A stretch of 64,000 bases of DNA. Source: Auanema rhodensis (Eukaryota > Nematoda > Chromadorea > Rhabditida > Rhabditidae). A program made the position numbers and the translations under genes. Below the pieces are notes generated by a model, which was not told where the DNA came from, searched no databases, and saw only the letters and a list, made by a program, of their open reading frames with translations. Below are positions 63,178 to 64,000 of the stretch, in pieces. Positions within the stretch are counted from its first letter, which is position 1. Each line of letters starts with the position of its first letter. The DNA is taken from contig OZ059899.1 in NCBI GenBank assembly GCA_964057225.1, positions 9,424,001 to 9,488,000 on the forward strand. Reading direction: 5' to 3'.

Positions 63178-63250
63178 GGCCGCGTGGCGCAATGCATAAC
63201 GCGTCTGCCTACGGAGCAGAAGATTGTAGGTTCGAATCCTGCCGTGGTCG
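63178..63250 (+). tRNA. tRNA-Arg(ACG) with G19C
   Basis: G19C, about 9.8 kb from the nearest other copy of this variant. A tRNA-less unit begins at 63787 and is cut by the window end. Confidence 0.8.
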
Positions 63251-63786
63251 TAAATTTTTTTCATTTCACTTGTCATTCATAAAAATCGAAATTATTTTTT
63301 TCAATGATTTTTTTTTGCAATGTGTCATAAGAATTACACAGTTGAACAAAACGTTTTTTAAGAATTTTCTTTGTTGTCAACATATATATTTTCCTGAAAT
63401 TCGAAAGCATTTGGGATGGAAATTAGAAAGAAAAGAACTAGTTTTTCCTAATTTAAAACAAACAATAAGAAATAAAATGAAAAAGATTGTTAGATATCCA
63501 ATTTAAACTTATACATTTACTTCGATAAAGAGCCTATTAGATTGAAATTTTATGTCTTACAGTTTTCCAACAGAACAGACTGATCCTGATTTCTCTATGA
63601 TTACATAAAACTCCCGTTTGATATAAAAAAAGGAGAGGAATAACGTTTCCAGGATGTCAAGGATATCGAATCTAGTGATATTGTAGAAAAATGTAATGTC
63701 AGCTCCATAGGTTTTCTCCTAATTTCTCTCATCACAATTGTCTTAGTTTTTTTCTCATAAGAGTTTCTGAAATCTTAGGTGAACAA

Positions 63787-64000
63787 GGCCGTATAAAATT
63801 TCCTGTAATTCGAAAGCATTTGGGATGGAATTTAGAAAGAAAAGAACTAGTTTTTCCTACTTTAAAACAAACAATAAGAAATAAAATGAAAAAGATTGTT
63901 AGATATCCAATTTAAACTTATACATTTACTTCGATGAAGAGCCTGTTAGTTTGAAATTTTATGTCTTACAGTTCTCCAACAGAACAGACTGATCCTGATT
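63787..64000 (+). repeat. tRNA-less unit truncated by the window end
   Basis: Begins GGCCGTATAAAATTTCC and matches other tRNA-less units to the last base, so the array continues beyond the window. Confidence 0.92.

Larger units (their letters stand above)
3127..64000 (+). repeat. Tandem array of tRNA-Arg(ACG) units and tRNA-less units
   Basis: Head-to-tail array of two related units, all in one orientation, continuing past the window end. Anatomy of the tRNA-plus unit, using 6929-7539: tRNA 6929-7001, terminator T-run 7006-7012, an AT-rich stretch to 7133, then about 406 bp of spacer. That spacer contains recognisable blocks (gcatttgggatgg, agatatccaatttaaac, ttctccaacagaacagactg, aatctagtgatatt, ctcataagagtttc) and leads into gaacaa and the next tRNA. 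The tRNA-less unit lacks the equivalent of 6934-7133 (200 bp). Every inter-tRNA stretch is this spacer with 0, 1, 2, 3 or 4 tRNA-less units; the start of each is given in the tRNA entry before it. I saw no other RNA or protein gene in the spacer. Copies are near-identical, differing by scattered point changes and T-run length. Confidence 0.97.

Noticed and set aside
3127-64000. CRISPR array
   Set aside because: Period is hundreds of bases, spacers are not unique, and the conserved element is a eukaryotic tRNA gene.
3127-64000. tRNA-derived SINE family
   Set aside because: Copies are strictly tandem in one orientation, without A-tails or target duplications, and the tRNA parts are intact genes with terminators.

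Overview
The window is eukaryotic, probably from an invertebrate animal. The evidence is a Ty3/gypsy-type LTR retrotransposon, an A34 (ACG) arginine tRNA with internal A and B boxes and T-run terminators, no encoded CCA, and very AT-rich non-coding DNA. The retrotransposon integrase and RNase H read like invertebrate, possibly nematode or flatworm, elements, but I cannot fix the phylum from sequence alone. No host protein-coding gene is visible.

Layout. Positions 1 to about 3116 are the 3' half of an LTR retrotransposon on the + strand. It holds a pol frame open from the window edge (end of reverse transcriptase, RNase H, integrase), an AT-rich tail with an intron-like interval and a small in-frame ORF, a polypurine tract and a 3' LTR. 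Ten unexplained bases later, at 3127, a head-to-tail tandem array starts part-way through a unit and runs unbroken to base 64000, so at least 60.9 kb, with no end seen.

The array has two unit types on the same strand. The tRNA-plus unit (608-611 bp) holds one 73-nt tRNA-Arg(ACG) gene, a T-run terminator and about 530 bp of spacer. The tRNA-less unit (409-411 bp) is the same sequence lacking about 200 bp: it keeps only the first five tRNA bases (GGCCG) and resumes about 130 bp past the tRNA 3' end. I count 62 tRNA genes and 55 complete tRNA-less units, plus one cut by the window end. Composition changes along the array: alternating plus/minus dimers (3.9-16.7 kb), plus-rich blocks (16.7-43 kb), then minus-rich blocks with up to four tRNA-less units per tRNA (46-62.6 kb).

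The tRNA copies fall into linked variant classes. Class A has the consensus tRNA, 7-T terminator and upstream cttagttgaacaa (25 copies). Class D has the consensus tRNA, 8-T terminator and upstream ctcagttaaacaa or close to it (13). Class B has U3 and A49 (9). Class C has U4 (7). Five copies carry G19C, one of the remaining copies has a D-stem lesion, and two are B/A recombinants. Several nested higher-order repeats (610, 1839, 2037, 2847, 3062, 3254, 4085 and 5494 bp), recognised by exact spacing, class order and in some cases private variants, point to repeated unequal exchange and recent amplification. The notable feature is this single-isoacceptor tRNA satellite and its derived, tRNA-deleted unit. 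Open reading frames inside the array begin in the tRNA gene or at non-ATG codons and are not treated as genes.
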